A DNA stretch of 12,374 nt, taken from contig JAQSXQ010000016.1 in NCBI GenBank assembly GCA_029256565.1, forward strand, positions 1 through 12,374. Direction: 5' to 3'. The translations under genes and the position numbers were made by a program. This DNA is from Mycobacterium sp. (GTDB taxonomy: Bacteria; Actinomycetota; Actinomycetes; Mycobacteriales; Mycobacteriaceae). Positions within the stretch are counted from its first letter, which is position 1, and each line of letters starts with the position of its first letter. Shown here piece by piece: positions 1 through 7,060 of this stretch. The notes beneath the pieces are model-generated. The model worked only from the letters and a program-made list of their open reading frames with translations. It did not search any database and was not told the DNA's origin.

Positions 1-296
1 GCCCGGGGGTGCGGCAATCGTCCGTTGCGTCGGCTTCTGCCGAACTGGCGGCCCTCGAAACGCTGGGCGACAACCACGTCAGGGCCGCACTCGGCTCGCT
101 GCCCGAGGGGCAGCGCATGGCGGTCTTCTACGTCGACGTCGAGGGCTACCGGTACGCCGAAGTCGCACTGCTCCTGGACATCCCGGTGGGAACCGTCATG
201 TCGCGACTACATCGGGGGCGACGTGCCCTGCGGCGCCTGCTCGTCGAGCAGGGACGGGAACGGGGCTATCCGCGAGCCACGCGCCCCGCCGCGTAG
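1..296 (+). CDS. ECF sigma factor, SigH/SigR-like, C-terminal fragment (5' end outside window)
   Basis: The frame is open from the first bases of the window and ends at TAG 294-296, so only the C-terminal part is present and the start lies upstream. The visible part is sigma region 4: a helix around LPEGQRMAVFYVDVEG, then a helix-turn-helix with AEVALLLDIPVGTVMSRL followed by HRGRRALRRLL. This GTVMSRLHRGRR block is typical of the SigH/SigR subgroup of ECF factors, which control thiol-oxidative and heat stress genes in actinobacteria. Region 4 reads the -35 element. Genes of this group are often followed by a zinc anti-sigma gene (RshA/RsrA). Here the next gene is a convergent tetR after only 38 bp, so no anti-sigma gene follows. 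The family call is firm. Identity as SigH itself rather than a paralogue cannot be decided from the fragment. Confidence 0.85.
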   Translation, partial: PGVRQSSVASASAELAALETLGDNHVRAALGSLPEGQRMAVFYVDVEGYRYAEVALLLDIPVGTVMSRLHRGRRALRRLLVEQGRERGYPRATRPAA

Positions 297-334
297 TCGA
301 CAGCTGATGATGGCGGCGTGCGCAGGCGTGCCCG

Positions 335-913
335 TCAGCGTGAGGCGTGTTTGGCAGCAGGTGCGAGAATCCGGCCGGACAGCTCCAGCAGCGCTCGATG
401 CAGCTCGTCGTCGTCGATGTCGGCCAACTCCGGGTCGGCGGCTGCTCTGCCTATCCCGGACAGAAACACCGAACAGTTGATCCGCTCGGCAGTGTTCCGT
501 TCGGGCCCTTCGACTATCTCGCGGAGTCCATCGGACACGGCCTTGAAATCGGGCTCGTCGTTCATGATCTGGTCGATGGCCGGGTCCCCATGGAAGATGA
601 CGGCCAGCTCCCGGTTTCGCACCAGCATCTCGACCATCCCGCTCACGGCGACGACGCGACGCTGCTCGGGATCGGGCAGCGCTCCGGCGGTCCTGATCAC
701 CCGGGCCATCTCCTCGATGGTGGGCCGAATGGCCTCCAGGACGATGTCTTCCTTGGACCGGAATTGGTAGTACACGGCTGCCTTGCCGACTCCCACGCGG
801 TCGGCGATCATCTGCAGCGACGTGCCGTGCACTCCATGCTCTGCGAACAGGGCGAGGGCGGCCTCCAAGACTCGGCCGCGGGCCAAGCCTCGCGGTGCTG
901 CCGGTCTTGCCAC
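335..913 (-). CDS. TetR family transcriptional repressor of the adjacent mmpS-mmpL genes
   Basis: The 192-residue protein has the usual TetR length. The N-terminal DNA-binding domain lies at about residues 12-60, with the helix-turn-helix around TSLQMIADRVGVGKAAVYYQ and then FRSKEDIV, the classic TetR signature. Residues 65-192 would be the helical ligand-binding and dimerisation domain, which is variable and gives no ligand. The start is GTG at 911-913, preceded on the minus strand by a strong GGAGGAGG ribosome-binding site 7 nt away. The gene is divergent from mmpS-mmpL, and the 224-bp gap contains palindromes suited to a TetR dimer. TetR repressors are known to control mmpS5-mmpL5-type pairs in Mycobacterium abscessus, so local repression plus autoregulation is the likely job (inference). 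Its 3' end faces the ECF sigma gene. Confidence 0.93.
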   Translation of the reverse strand: MARPAAPRGLARGRVLEAALALFAEHGVHGTSLQMIADRVGVGKAAVYYQFRSKEDIVLEAIRPTIEEMARVIRTAGALPDPEQRRVVAVSGMVEMLVRNRELAVIFHGDPAIDQIMNDEPDFKAVSDGLREIVEGPERNTAERINCSVFLSGIGRAAADPELADIDDDELHRALLELSGRILAPAAKHASR

Positions 914-943
914 GTCGTTCGCCTCCTCCGGGTTTCCGCAACG

Positions 944-949
944 AGGTTA
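944..949 (-). promoter_or_regulatory. Candidate -10 element for tetR
   Basis: On the minus strand TAACCT fits the mycobacterial -10 pattern TANNNT. It would place the transcription start near 937, giving a leader of about 24 nt that just holds the GGAGGAGG ribosome-binding site of tetR. No good -35 is present: the matching position (967-972) lies within the first copy of the ACGATCGACTT direct repeat. Assigned from pattern only. Confidence 0.35.
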
Positions 950-966
950 GCCCGCGTCGTCGGCGC

Positions 967-1022
967 ACGATCGACTTCCAGACGATCGACTTGTTCAAGT
1001 TAGCCGTTTGGCTTGCCGAACG
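967..1022. promoter_or_regulatory. Candidate operator region: direct repeat plus two TT-centred palindromes
   Basis: Three elements lie between tetR and mmpS. ACGATCGACTT occurs twice, at 967-977 and 982-992, a 15-bp period. ACTTG-TT-CAAGT at 989-1000 is an inverted repeat with perfect 5-bp arms. CGTTTGGC-TT-GCCGAACG at 1005-1022 has 8-bp arms with one mismatch. Both palindromes are centred on TT, and their centres are 19 bp apart. The second covers the predicted mmpS -35 box, and the direct repeat covers the -35 region of tetR. TetR dimers bind such inverted repeats, so repression of both promoters is a natural reading. Which element is the true operator is not shown. Confidence 0.5.
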
Positions 1023-1041
1023 TGGATCCACGCCTTAAAGT
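1013..1041 (+). promoter_or_regulatory. Candidate sigma-A-type promoter for mmpS-mmpL
   Basis: TTGCCG at 1013-1018 (4 of 6 match to TTGACA) is separated by 17 bp from TAAAGT at 1036-1041, which fits TANNNT. The start of transcription would fall near 1048, leaving a leader of about 90 nt before the mmpS ATG at 1138. The -35 box sits inside the 1005-1022 palindrome, so a repressor there would directly block RNA polymerase. Confidence 0.45.
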
Positions 1042-1137
1042 TCGCTCAGCTAATCAACAAACCCGTGCGGCTCTGCTGTGGCGCCTGCGGAACGACTCGG
1101 CCACCTCGTGGTGGGCGGTCGAACAGAAGGGGCCCAG

Positions 1138-1572
1138 ATGGTCGGGATCGTCAAGCGGGCCTGGATACCGCTGCTCATCGTGGTGGTGGTCGTGCTCGCC
1201 GGGGCCCTGGTGTACCGAATGCACGGCCTCTTCGGGTCCGACAACGAGATAACCCGTCCAGGGGCAGGTCTGGCCGATGACGCCGAACCGTTCAACCCCA
1301 AGGTCGTGACCTACGAGATCTTCGGAATGGCAGGCGCCGTGGCGACCATCAACTACCTCGACCTCGATGCCACGCCGCAACGGGTCGATGACGCATCCCT
1401 ACCGTGGACGATCACGCTGCGGACCACCAAGCCGTCGGCGAGCGCCACGATCATCGCCCAGGGCGACGGTGACAGCATCGGCTGCCGCGTGGTGGTCGAC
1501 GACGAAGTCCGAGACGAGCAATCGTCGTCTGGGGTCAACGCCCAGGTGTCGTGCTTGGTGAAGTCGGCATGA
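1138..1572 (+). CDS. MmpS family membrane protein (MmpS4/5-like)
   Basis: MmpS proteins are small single-span membrane partners of MmpL transporters. In M. tuberculosis, MmpS4 and MmpS5 with their MmpL proteins export mycobactin siderophores, and MmpS5-MmpL5 also extrudes drugs. This 144-residue product has a transmembrane helix at about 9-26, a short linker, and an extracytoplasmic domain with the family hallmarks NPKVVTYEIFG (54-63), INYLDLDA (71-78), LPWTITL and IAQGD. Two cysteines (C116 and C139) are placed to form a disulfide. The ATG at 1138 is chosen over an in-frame GTG at 1078 because AGAAGGGG lies just upstream and because 144 residues matches the family. The stop overlaps the mmpL start (ATGA at 1569-1572), so the two are translationally coupled. 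The substrate is not deducible. Confidence 0.92.
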   Translation: MVGIVKRAWIPLLIVVVVVLAGALVYRMHGLFGSDNEITRPGAGLADDAEPFNPKVVTYEIFGMAGAVATINYLDLDATPQRVDDASLPWTITLRTTKPSASATIIAQGDGDSIGCRVVVDDEVRDEQSSSGVNAQVSCLVKSA

Positions 1573-4469
1573 CCGAGTTGAAGACGGGCCGACGCGCCCG
1601 CGTTCCTCGCTTCCTGCGTCTGTTCTGCGTGCCGGTGCTACTGGGATGGCTCGCACTCACCGCGGTCGTCAACGTGGTGGTACCGCAGCTGGAGGTCGTG
1701 GGAGCAGCCAACTCCACGTCGTTGACGCCCAACGACGCGCCCTCGCTGCAGGCCACCCAGTTGGCGGGCAAACTGTTCGAGGAGTACGACTCCAACAGCT
1801 CGGCGATGATCGTCCTGGAAAGCGACAAACCCCTTGGCGCCCAGGATCACGAGTACTACGACGGCCTGATCGCAGACTTGCGCAAGGACACGACCCACAT
1901 CCAACACATCCAGGATCTGTGGGGCGATCCGCTGACGTCCTCCGGCTCGCAGAGTGCAGACAACCTGTCCGCCTACGTACAGCTCTACATCGCCGGCAAT
2001 CAGGGTGAGACGTTGGCTAACGAGTCCGTGGAGGCGGTGCGCGACATCGTCGCCGACCACCCGCCGCCACCGGGGCTCAAGGTCTACGTCACCGGCGCCG
2101 GACCGCTGAACTCCGACCAGCAGCACGCCGGCGACGAGAGTCTTCAACTCGTGACGGCGTTGACCTTCGTGGTCATCGTGACCATGCTGCTGCTCGTCTA
2201 CCGCTCCATCGTGACGGTGCTCATCGTGCTGTTGACGGTGGTGCTCGAACTGGCCGTGGCACGCGGTGTGGTGGCGTTCCTGGGTTATCACCACATCATC
2301 GAGTTGTCGACGTTCGCGGTGAATCTGTTGACGCTGTTGGCGATTGCGGCAGCCACCGACTACGCGATCTTCCTGGTCGGCCGGTACCACGAGGCGCGCA
2401 ACCTCGGCGACAGTCGCGAAGACGCGTTCTACGTCATGTACCACGGCACTGCCCACGTCATCATGGGATCCGGTTTGACGATCGCCGGCGCGACACTGTG
2501 CCTGCACTTCACCCGACTCCCCTACTTCCAGACCCTCGGCATTCCGCTCGCCATCGGAATGTTCGTGGTGACGATCGCAGCGCTGACGCTGGCGCCGGCG
2601 CTGATGACCGTCGCCTCCCGCTTCGGCCTGTTGGAACCGAAACGGGCGACGAACAATAGGGGCTGGCGGCGCATCGGTACGGCGGTAGTGCGGTGGCCGG
2701 GGCCGATTCTGCTGGCGTCGATCGCGGTGACCCTGGTCGGCCTGCTCGCGCTTCCGTCCTACGCCACCAGTTACGACGACAAGAAGTACCTCCCCGCCGA
2801 CGTGGAGGCGAACATCGGGTACGCCGCCGCGGCCAAGCACTTTCCGCAGGCACGGCTCAATCCCGAAGTCTTGATGCTCGTTGCCGACCGCGATCTGCGC
2901 AACTCCACGGACATGCTCATCGTCGACAGAGTCGCCAAGGACGTGTTCCACCTTCCAGGAATCGCGAGGGTGCAGACCATCACCCGGCCGCTGGGAACGC
3001 CGATCGAGGGCAGCTCCATCCCCTACATCGTCGGCCAGCAGGGCGTGAATCAGAAACTCGGCCAGTCCTACGCCCAGCAGCGGACGGCCGACCTCCTGAC
3101 GCAGGCGGCGGACATCTCCAATTCCATCGACATCCTTCGCCAGCAGTTGACGCTGCAGTCCCAAAGCGCCTCTGCGCAGCAGGAACAGAGCGATCTGCTG
3201 AAGCAAACGGTGGCAGTGACCAACGATTTGCGCGACAAGATCGCCAACTTCGACGACTTCTTCCGGCCCATCAGGAACTACTTCTATTGGGAACCGCACT
3301 GCTACGACATACCCGTCTGCTGGACGCTGCGATCGCTGTTCGACGCGCTGGACGGCATCAACGAACTGTCAGGGCTGCTCGGGGAGACGACGGCGAGCCT
3401 CGACAAGATCAACGCCCTGCAACCCAAGCTGCTCGCGCTGCTGCCACCGCAGATCGCCACTCAGGAGCGCAATCGCGACCAGATCATGACCAACTACGCG
3501 ACGCAGGAGGGTCAGCAGAGTCTGCAGGACAGGCAGCAGTCCGACCCGAACGCGATCGGCAGGGCCTTCGACGAATCCAAGATCGACGACTCGTTCTACC
3601 TACCACCCGAGGTGTTCGACAACCCCGACTTCAAGAGGGGCCTCAAGCAGTTCGTCTCGCCCGACGGAAAAGCGGTGCGATTCATCATCTCCCATCAGGG
3701 TGATCCCGCGACGCCAGAGGGCATCTCGCACATCGACCAGATCAAGGACGCCGCGTTCGAGGCCATCAAGGGAACCCCACTCGAGACGTCGAAGATCTAC
3801 CTGGGCGGTACTGCCGCCACGTACAAGGACATGCGCGACGGCTCCAACTACGACCTCGTCATCGCTGCAGTCTCGGCGATCTGCCTGATCTTCATCATCA
3901 TGCTGATCATCACCCGGGCGGCAATTGCCTCGCTGGTGATCGTCGGCACCGTGGTGCTGTCGCTGGCCGCGTCGTTCGGGCTATCAGTCCTGTTGTGGCA
4001 GCACATCATCGGCCTGGAGCTGCACTGGTTGGTGCTGGCCATGTCGGTCATCATCCTGCTCGCGGTGGGGTCGGACTACAACCTGCTGCTCGTCTCGAGG
4101 TTCAAGGAGGAACGCGACGCCGGGTTGAACACCGGCATCATCCGGTCCATCGCGGGCAGTGGCAGCGTCGTGACCTCCGCAGGTCTGGTGTTCGCCTTCA
4201 CCATGATGTCGTTCGCGATCAGCGATCTGAAGGTGATGGCTCAGGTGGGCACGACCATCGGTCTCGGCCTGCTCGTCGACACCCTGGTGATCCGCTCGTT
4301 CATGACCCCATCGATTGCGGCGCTGCTGGGCCGATGGTTCTGGTGGCCCCTGAACGTGCGCCAGCGCCCGGACCGGCGGACCCGCGAACTCGCGCTGGCC
4401 GGAACGCGCGGACGCCACGCCGCCGACGAAAAGACCGAGGACACAGTCGAGGAGAAACGACTGGAGTAA
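1569..4469 (+). CDS. MmpL family RND transporter (MmpL4/5-like)
   Basis: The product is a proton-driven inner-membrane exporter of 966 residues, the usual size for the MmpL4/5 group. An N-terminal helix (about 20-40) is followed by a periplasmic domain and two transmembrane bundles. The proton-relay Asp-Tyr pairs characterised in MmpL3 are present: D264-Y265 in ATDYAIFLVGRYHEA and D836-Y837 in GSDYNLLLVSRFKEE. The region of about residues 500-660 is rich in Gln and Leu heptads and carries DDFFRPIRNYFYWEPH with C578 and C584. This is the long periplasmic coiled-coil insertion that sets MmpL4/5 apart from MmpL3. A charged cytoplasmic tail closes the protein. The start is ATG 1569, which overlaps the mmpS stop, rather than GTG 1551. 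Together with MmpS it probably exports a siderophore, lipid or drug under TetR control; the substrate is inferred only from the family. Confidence 0.95.
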   Translation: MTELKTGRRARVPRFLRLFCVPVLLGWLALTAVVNVVVPQLEVVGAANSTSLTPNDAPSLQATQLAGKLFEEYDSNSSAMIVLESDKPLGAQDHEYYDGLIADLRKDTTHIQHIQDLWGDPLTSSGSQSADNLSAYVQLYIAGNQGETLANESVEAVRDIVADHPPPPGLKVYVTGAGPLNSDQQHAGDESLQLVTALTFVVIVTMLLLVYRSIVTVLIVLLTVVLELAVARGVVAFLGYHHIIELSTFAVNLLTLLAIAAATDYAIFLVGRYHEARNLGDSREDAFYVMYHGTAHVIMGSGLTIAGATLCLHFTRLPYFQTLGIPLAIGMFVVTIAALTLAPALMTVASRFGLLEPKRATNNRGWRRIGTAVVRWPGPILLASIAVTLVGLLALPSYATSYDDKKYLPADVEANIGYAAAAKHFPQARLNPEVLMLVADRDLRNSTDMLIVDRVAKDVFHLPGIARVQTITRPLGTPIEGSSIPYIVGQQGVNQKLGQSYAQQRTADLLTQAADISNSIDILRQQLTLQSQSASAQQEQSDLLKQTVAVTNDLRDKIANFDDFFRPIRNYFYWEPHCYDIPVCWTLRSLFDALDGINELSGLLGETTASLDKINALQPKLLALLPPQIATQERNRDQIMTNYATQEGQQSLQDRQQSDPNAIGRAFDESKIDDSFYLPPEVFDNPDFKRGLKQFVSPDGKAVRFIISHQGDPATPEGISHIDQIKDAAFEAIKGTPLETSKIYLGGTAATYKDMRDGSNYDLVIAAVSAICLIFIIMLIITRAAIASLVIVGTVVLSLAASFGLSVLLWQHIIGLELHWLVLAMSVIILLAVGSDYNLLLVSRFKEERDAGLNTGIIRSIAGSGSVVTSAGLVFAFTMMSFAISDLKVMAQVGTTIGLGLLVDTLVIRSFMTPSIAALLGRWFWWPLNVRQRPDRRTRELALAGTRGRHAADEKTEDTVEEKRLE

Positions 4470-4490
4470 CGGCTCGCGCTCGACTCAGTG

Positions 4491-4508
4491 CGTCATCACT
4501 TGATGACG
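4491..4508. terminator. Palindromic hairpin between convergent mmpL and DUF302 genes
   Basis: CGTCATCA-CT-TGATGACG is a perfect inverted repeat with 8-bp arms, followed at once by GC-rich sequence containing a GGCC-GCG-GGCC repeat. It begins 21 bp after the mmpL stop and lies between two converging genes, so a two-way terminator is the simplest reading. There is no U-tract, but mycobacterial terminators often lack one. An operator is the alternative. Confidence 0.4.
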
Positions 4509-4571
4509 GCCGCGGGCCGACCCGTGCGCGACACAGCCGAGCGCCCGCGTCGTCGGATCGGACAGCGCTTC

Positions 4572-5090
4572 CTACCCGCCGCCTTCGAGTTCCGCCGGCA
4601 CCTCCGCGCCGAGCAACCCGATGATCCCTCCGAGCAGTTCATCGAGGTGTCGCCCTACCGCGGCAATCTCGGGCTTCCCGAAGGAACCGAACTGCAGGCT
4701 GGGCTGGTCCACCACGAACCGCGCGCCACCGTCGGCGTCCTCGCAGATCACCGTGCGCAAGGGCGCGTGCAGCATGACGCGCGGATCGTGGCGAAACATG
4801 GTCTCGGCGATCGTGTGGTTGCCCATCAGGTATTCCGTGGCGCGCCCGGCAGACGGCGAGCCGGCCAGCATCGGCGCTACGTCGAACCGCGCGTAGAGCA
4901 TGAACCCGTGCGGCGCCTGAACGTCGGCGATGGCCAGCGTGTCGTCCCACGATCGCGCGTGGGCGAACGCCTCCGCCTCGTATACCGGTACGACGGACTC
5001 GTACCGGCCACGTGCCTCGTCGTACGACATCGGCAACGCGATCACCAGCCGTCGCGACGGGTGATCGACGACGCTGTTCGGCTCGCTCAC
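4572..5090 (-). CDS. DUF302 domain protein
   Basis: The 172-residue protein has no signal peptide or membrane helix. The block at residues 87-118 (YLMGN, IAETMFRHDP, LHAPLRTVICED) followed by FVVDQPS and FGKPEI matches the DUF302 family, a small alpha/beta fold of unknown function found in bacteria and archaea. The N-terminal part (about 11-70) looks like a degenerate second copy of the same fold, which would fit a two-lobed protein (inference). The GTG at 5088-5090 is chosen over the GTG at 5106-5108 because GGAGGGGAG ends 7 nt before it and overlaps the other candidate start. The gene lies downstream of the sfnB-like gene on the same strand, with a 73-bp gap that contains its own candidate promoter, so co-transcription is possible but not required. 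Confidence 0.82.
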   Translation of the reverse strand: MSEPNSVVDHPSRRLVIALPMSYDEARGRYESVVPVYEAEAFAHARSWDDTLAIADVQAPHGFMLYARFDVAPMLAGSPSAGRATEYLMGNHTIAETMFRHDPRVMLHAPLRTVICEDADGGARFVVDQPSLQFGSFGKPEIAAVGRHLDELLGGIIGLLGAEVPAELEGGG

Positions 5091-5138
5091 AGAACTACTC
5101 CCCTCCACCGACAGGCGGGTTCAATCTAGGTACTGCTC

Positions 5139-5144
5139 ACTATA
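5139..5144 (-). promoter_or_regulatory. Candidate -10 element for the DUF302 gene
   Basis: On the minus strand TATAGT is a close match to TATAAT and fits TANNNT. The start of transcription would be near 5132, with a leader of about 42 nt before the GTG at 5090. The -35 position would fall over the stop codon of the sfnB-like gene and shows no consensus. Confidence 0.35.
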
Positions 5145-5163
5145 CTCAGGATCGAGAGGAGGC

Positions 5164-6447
5164 TCAGTAGTACAGGCTCAACCGTGGCGCTTGGGTACCA
5201 CGCAGCACGTGGTTGCCCAGATGCACGTACTTCCATCGGGCCGGATCGTGGAGCGAATGCGTTCGCACATTGCGCCAGTGCCGATCCAGATTCGCGTCGG
5301 CGTCGGTGCCCGACGTGCCGGTCAGTTCGAATATGCCGCTTGCGATCTCGACGGCGAACTCCTGCGCCAGCGCCTTGGCGGCCGCGACGGTGAAGGTCGC
5401 CTCGGCGGCGACCGCCGCAGACGGTTTCGCGAAGCCGTCGTCCAGGAGCGCCGTCCCGCGGTTCAAGAGCGCCTCCATGGCCCACAGCCGAGCCGTCAGT
5501 TCACCGAAGCGACGGACCACGTGCGGCTCCAGGTTCGCGTGCTCGATTCCGGCCATCACGGCCTCCTGCCATGGCCTGGACCGCGTATTGACGAACGTCG
5601 CGCCGTCTTCCAGCGCGGCGCGGGCGATGCCGACGTCGATGGCGGTGTGCAGCGCCTGATCGTAGGTACCCGTCAGGTCGGTCGGCCCTTCGGCGGATAC
5701 CTCCGGCGGCGGGCCCTGGCGCAACACGTATTGGTTCTCCACCACGACGTGGCGGAGCCGGACTTCACCGCTCGCCGTCCCGCGCTGGCCGAACGCAGCC
5801 CATCGCCCAAGGTCCAGCTCCACGCCGGGTTGATCCGGGCGAACGAACACGATCGCCGTCTCGGTGCCCGCCTGCCCAGTGCCGTCGTCGACGACGGCGA
5901 CGACCGCGATCCACGTCGCGCCGAGCGTGCCGGTGGCGTAGTACTTGGTGCCATCGATCACCCAGGTGCCGTCGCTCCCCTGCCTGATGGTGGTCCGCAG
6001 ATCCAGGGTCGACTTCGTGCCCCGCTCGGCAGCCGCATTGCCCAACCGGCCACCGGCCATCACGTCGGCGTAGATCTCTGGTGCGGGCGCATTCCGACCT
6101 AGCGCCGAAATGGCCTCGGTGGCGACGAAGTGCGGCAACAGCGATTGGCCGATCGAGCTGTCCGCTCGTGCGAGCCGGCGCATGATCTCGACCCGCGTCG
6201 ACGGCGGTGCTCCGAGCCCGCCATGCTCGACGGGAACCGTGACGGCGAGGAGTCCCGACTCCTCGATCCGCCGGAGCAACGGCAGCAGCGTCGCGCCGTC
6301 TCGCTCCCGGCGCGCGGAATCCACGACGAACTCGTCTGAGAGTTCATCGGCCAATCGCAAGGCAGCAGTCAGTGATTCGTGGCGATGCTGTGAATCCTCG
6401 TCGGAACCGGGATGCCGGACGGTGACGGGAAAGGGGCTCGCTGTCAT
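5164..6447 (-). CDS. SfnB/DszC-type acyl-CoA dehydrogenase-fold flavin monooxygenase
   Basis: The 427-residue protein has the acyl-CoA dehydrogenase fold: a helical N-terminal domain (about 35-145), a beta middle domain (150-250) with DGTKYYATGTLGATW and FGQRGTASGEVRL, and a helical C-terminal domain (265-405). The ending LDRHWRNVRTHSLHDP then ARWKYVHLGN (from residue 387), with NAAAERGT and LHTAIDVGIARAAL, is the pattern of the SfnB/DszC branch rather than of true beta-oxidation enzymes. Members use reduced FMN and oxygen to oxidise organosulfur compounds, often for sulfur scavenging. Here I expect an FMNH2-dependent oxygenase; the substrate is unknown. Start ATG 6445-6447 has only a weak GAGAG upstream. 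A separate flavin reductase is needed, and one candidate lies at 9715-10347. Four half-sites with 11-bp spacing lie 67-105 bp upstream of the start codon. Confidence 0.85.
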   Translation of the reverse strand: MTASPFPVTVRHPGSDEDSQHRHESLTAALRLADELSDEFVVDSARRERDGATLLPLLRRIEESGLLAVTVPVEHGGLGAPPSTRVEIMRRLARADSSIGQSLLPHFVATEAISALGRNAPAPEIYADVMAGGRLGNAAAERGTKSTLDLRTTIRQGSDGTWVIDGTKYYATGTLGATWIAVVAVVDDGTGQAGTETAIVFVRPDQPGVELDLGRWAAFGQRGTASGEVRLRHVVVENQYVLRQGPPPEVSAEGPTDLTGTYDQALHTAIDVGIARAALEDGATFVNTRSRPWQEAVMAGIEHANLEPHVVRRFGELTARLWAMEALLNRGTALLDDGFAKPSAAVAAEATFTVAAAKALAQEFAVEIASGIFELTGTSGTDADANLDRHWRNVRTHSLHDPARWKYVHLGNHVLRGTQAPRLSLYY

Positions 6448-6513
6448 TATTCGTGCTCTCGATTCGCTCGGTGGTGGGTGTCTCCCCTCGTCGATGTTGT
6501 ACCGCCGGGCTGC

Positions 6514-6552
6514 TCATTGCATGAAGATTGCGTGGAGATTGGCTGTAGATCA
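6514..6552 (-). promoter_or_regulatory. Four half-sites at exact 11-bp spacing upstream of the sfnB-like gene
   Basis: Read on the plus strand, TCATTG (6514), AGATTG (6525), AGATTG (6536) and AGATCA (6547) start exactly 11 bp apart; on the coding strand they read TGATCT, CAATCT, CAATCT, CAATGA. The array lies in the 167-bp gap between the STAS gene and the sfnB-like gene, which is AT-richer than its surroundings. Direct repeats with 11-bp period are typical binding sites of OmpR/PhoB-type regulators. No such regulator is encoded in the window. The rest of this gap shows no gene and no convincing -10 box. Confidence 0.4.
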
Positions 6553-6614
6553 GTGCATCGTCGACTGTGATTCGGCTGCAAAGGAATTCGTCGGTAACTG
6601 GTCGAGACAAGCCG

Positions 6615-6983
6615 TCACGCGACATCCGCGAGCGCGTCATCGAGGGTCCGATACACGTCGAAGATCTGGTCTAATCCCACGAGTCGCATGGGTCGACTCG
6701 TGGCAGGCCCATCGGCCACCACGGCGAACCTCGCTCGCGGCGTGACGTTCTCGTGCGCGGTGATCAGCGTGCTCATCCCCGCCGATGCCAGGAACTGGAC
6801 CGCGGACAGGTCGACGACGAGCGCCGACGGCTCTTTGCGTGCGGCAGCCTCGATCGCTCTGACGAGTTCGGGCGTGGTCAGCATGTCCAACTCCCCCGAG
6901 ACACTTACCACTGCGACGTCTCCGAACCAGCTCTCGGTGAGTCCGACACCGGTCGCAGTCGTTTCCTCTTCTTGACAGTTCAT
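6615..6983 (-). CDS. STAS domain anti-sigma factor antagonist
   Basis: The 122-residue protein is a single STAS domain of the SpoIIAA/RsbV type. These bind an anti-sigma kinase when unphosphorylated and so free a sigma factor. Visible are the strand VAVVSVSGELDML (about 23-35), the core LVVDLSAVQFLASAGMSTL (55-73) and the final helices near LVGLDQIFDVYRT. In SpoIIAA/RsbV the site is D-S-S/T-G; here it is A66-S67-A68-G69, so one hydroxyl residue remains and the acidic residue is lost. Phosphorylation at S67 is plausible but unproven, and some mycobacterial antagonists work without phosphorylation. ATG 6981-6983 has GGAGAAGG 2 nt upstream. The gene follows glsB on the same strand after a 77-bp gap with a strong hairpin and no clear promoter. 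No kinase or sigma partner lies next to it. Confidence 0.88.
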   Translation of the reverse strand: MNCQEEETTATGVGLTESWFGDVAVVSVSGELDMLTTPELVRAIEAAARKEPSALVVDLSAVQFLASAGMSTLITAHENVTPRARFAVVADGPATSRPMRLVGLDQIFDVYRTLDDALADVA

Positions 6984-7008
6984 GGCCTTCTCCGTTCGAG
7001 TCGGTGAC

Positions 7009-7046
7009 GGCGGAGATCCACTCTGGCGCAGAAGTGGACCTCCGCC
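7009..7046 (-). terminator. Very stable hairpin between glsB-like gene and STAS gene
   Basis: Arms 7009-7022 and 7033-7046 pair at 13 of 14 positions: GGCGGAG with CTCCGCC and TCCACT with AGTGGA, interrupted by one A-C mismatch (7016/7039). The 10-nt loop can form a further CTG-GCG-CAG mini-stem. The hairpin starts 15 nt after the glsB-like stop and ends 25 nt before the STAS ATG. It has no U-tract on the minus strand. It may be a terminator, a partial terminator that lowers STAS output, or an mRNA processing or stability element. Confidence 0.6.
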
Positions 7047-7060
7047 GCACGGGGGCCGAG

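Noticed and set aside
1078..1137. Upstream GTG start for mmpS
   Set aside because: It adds 20 hydrophilic residues before the membrane helix, while ATG 1138 has AGAAGGGG at good spacing and gives the usual family length.
1638..3299. Long 553-codon open frame on the minus strand inside mmpL
   Set aside because: It is antisense to a clearly conserved mmpL, with His/Arg/Gln-rich, domain-free translation typical of a GC-rich shadow frame.
5164..6447. Naming the oxygenase as a beta-oxidation acyl-CoA dehydrogenase
   Set aside because: The fold is shared, but the C-terminal RHWRNVRTHSLHDP motif and the NAAAERGT segment fit the SfnB/DszC monooxygenase branch.
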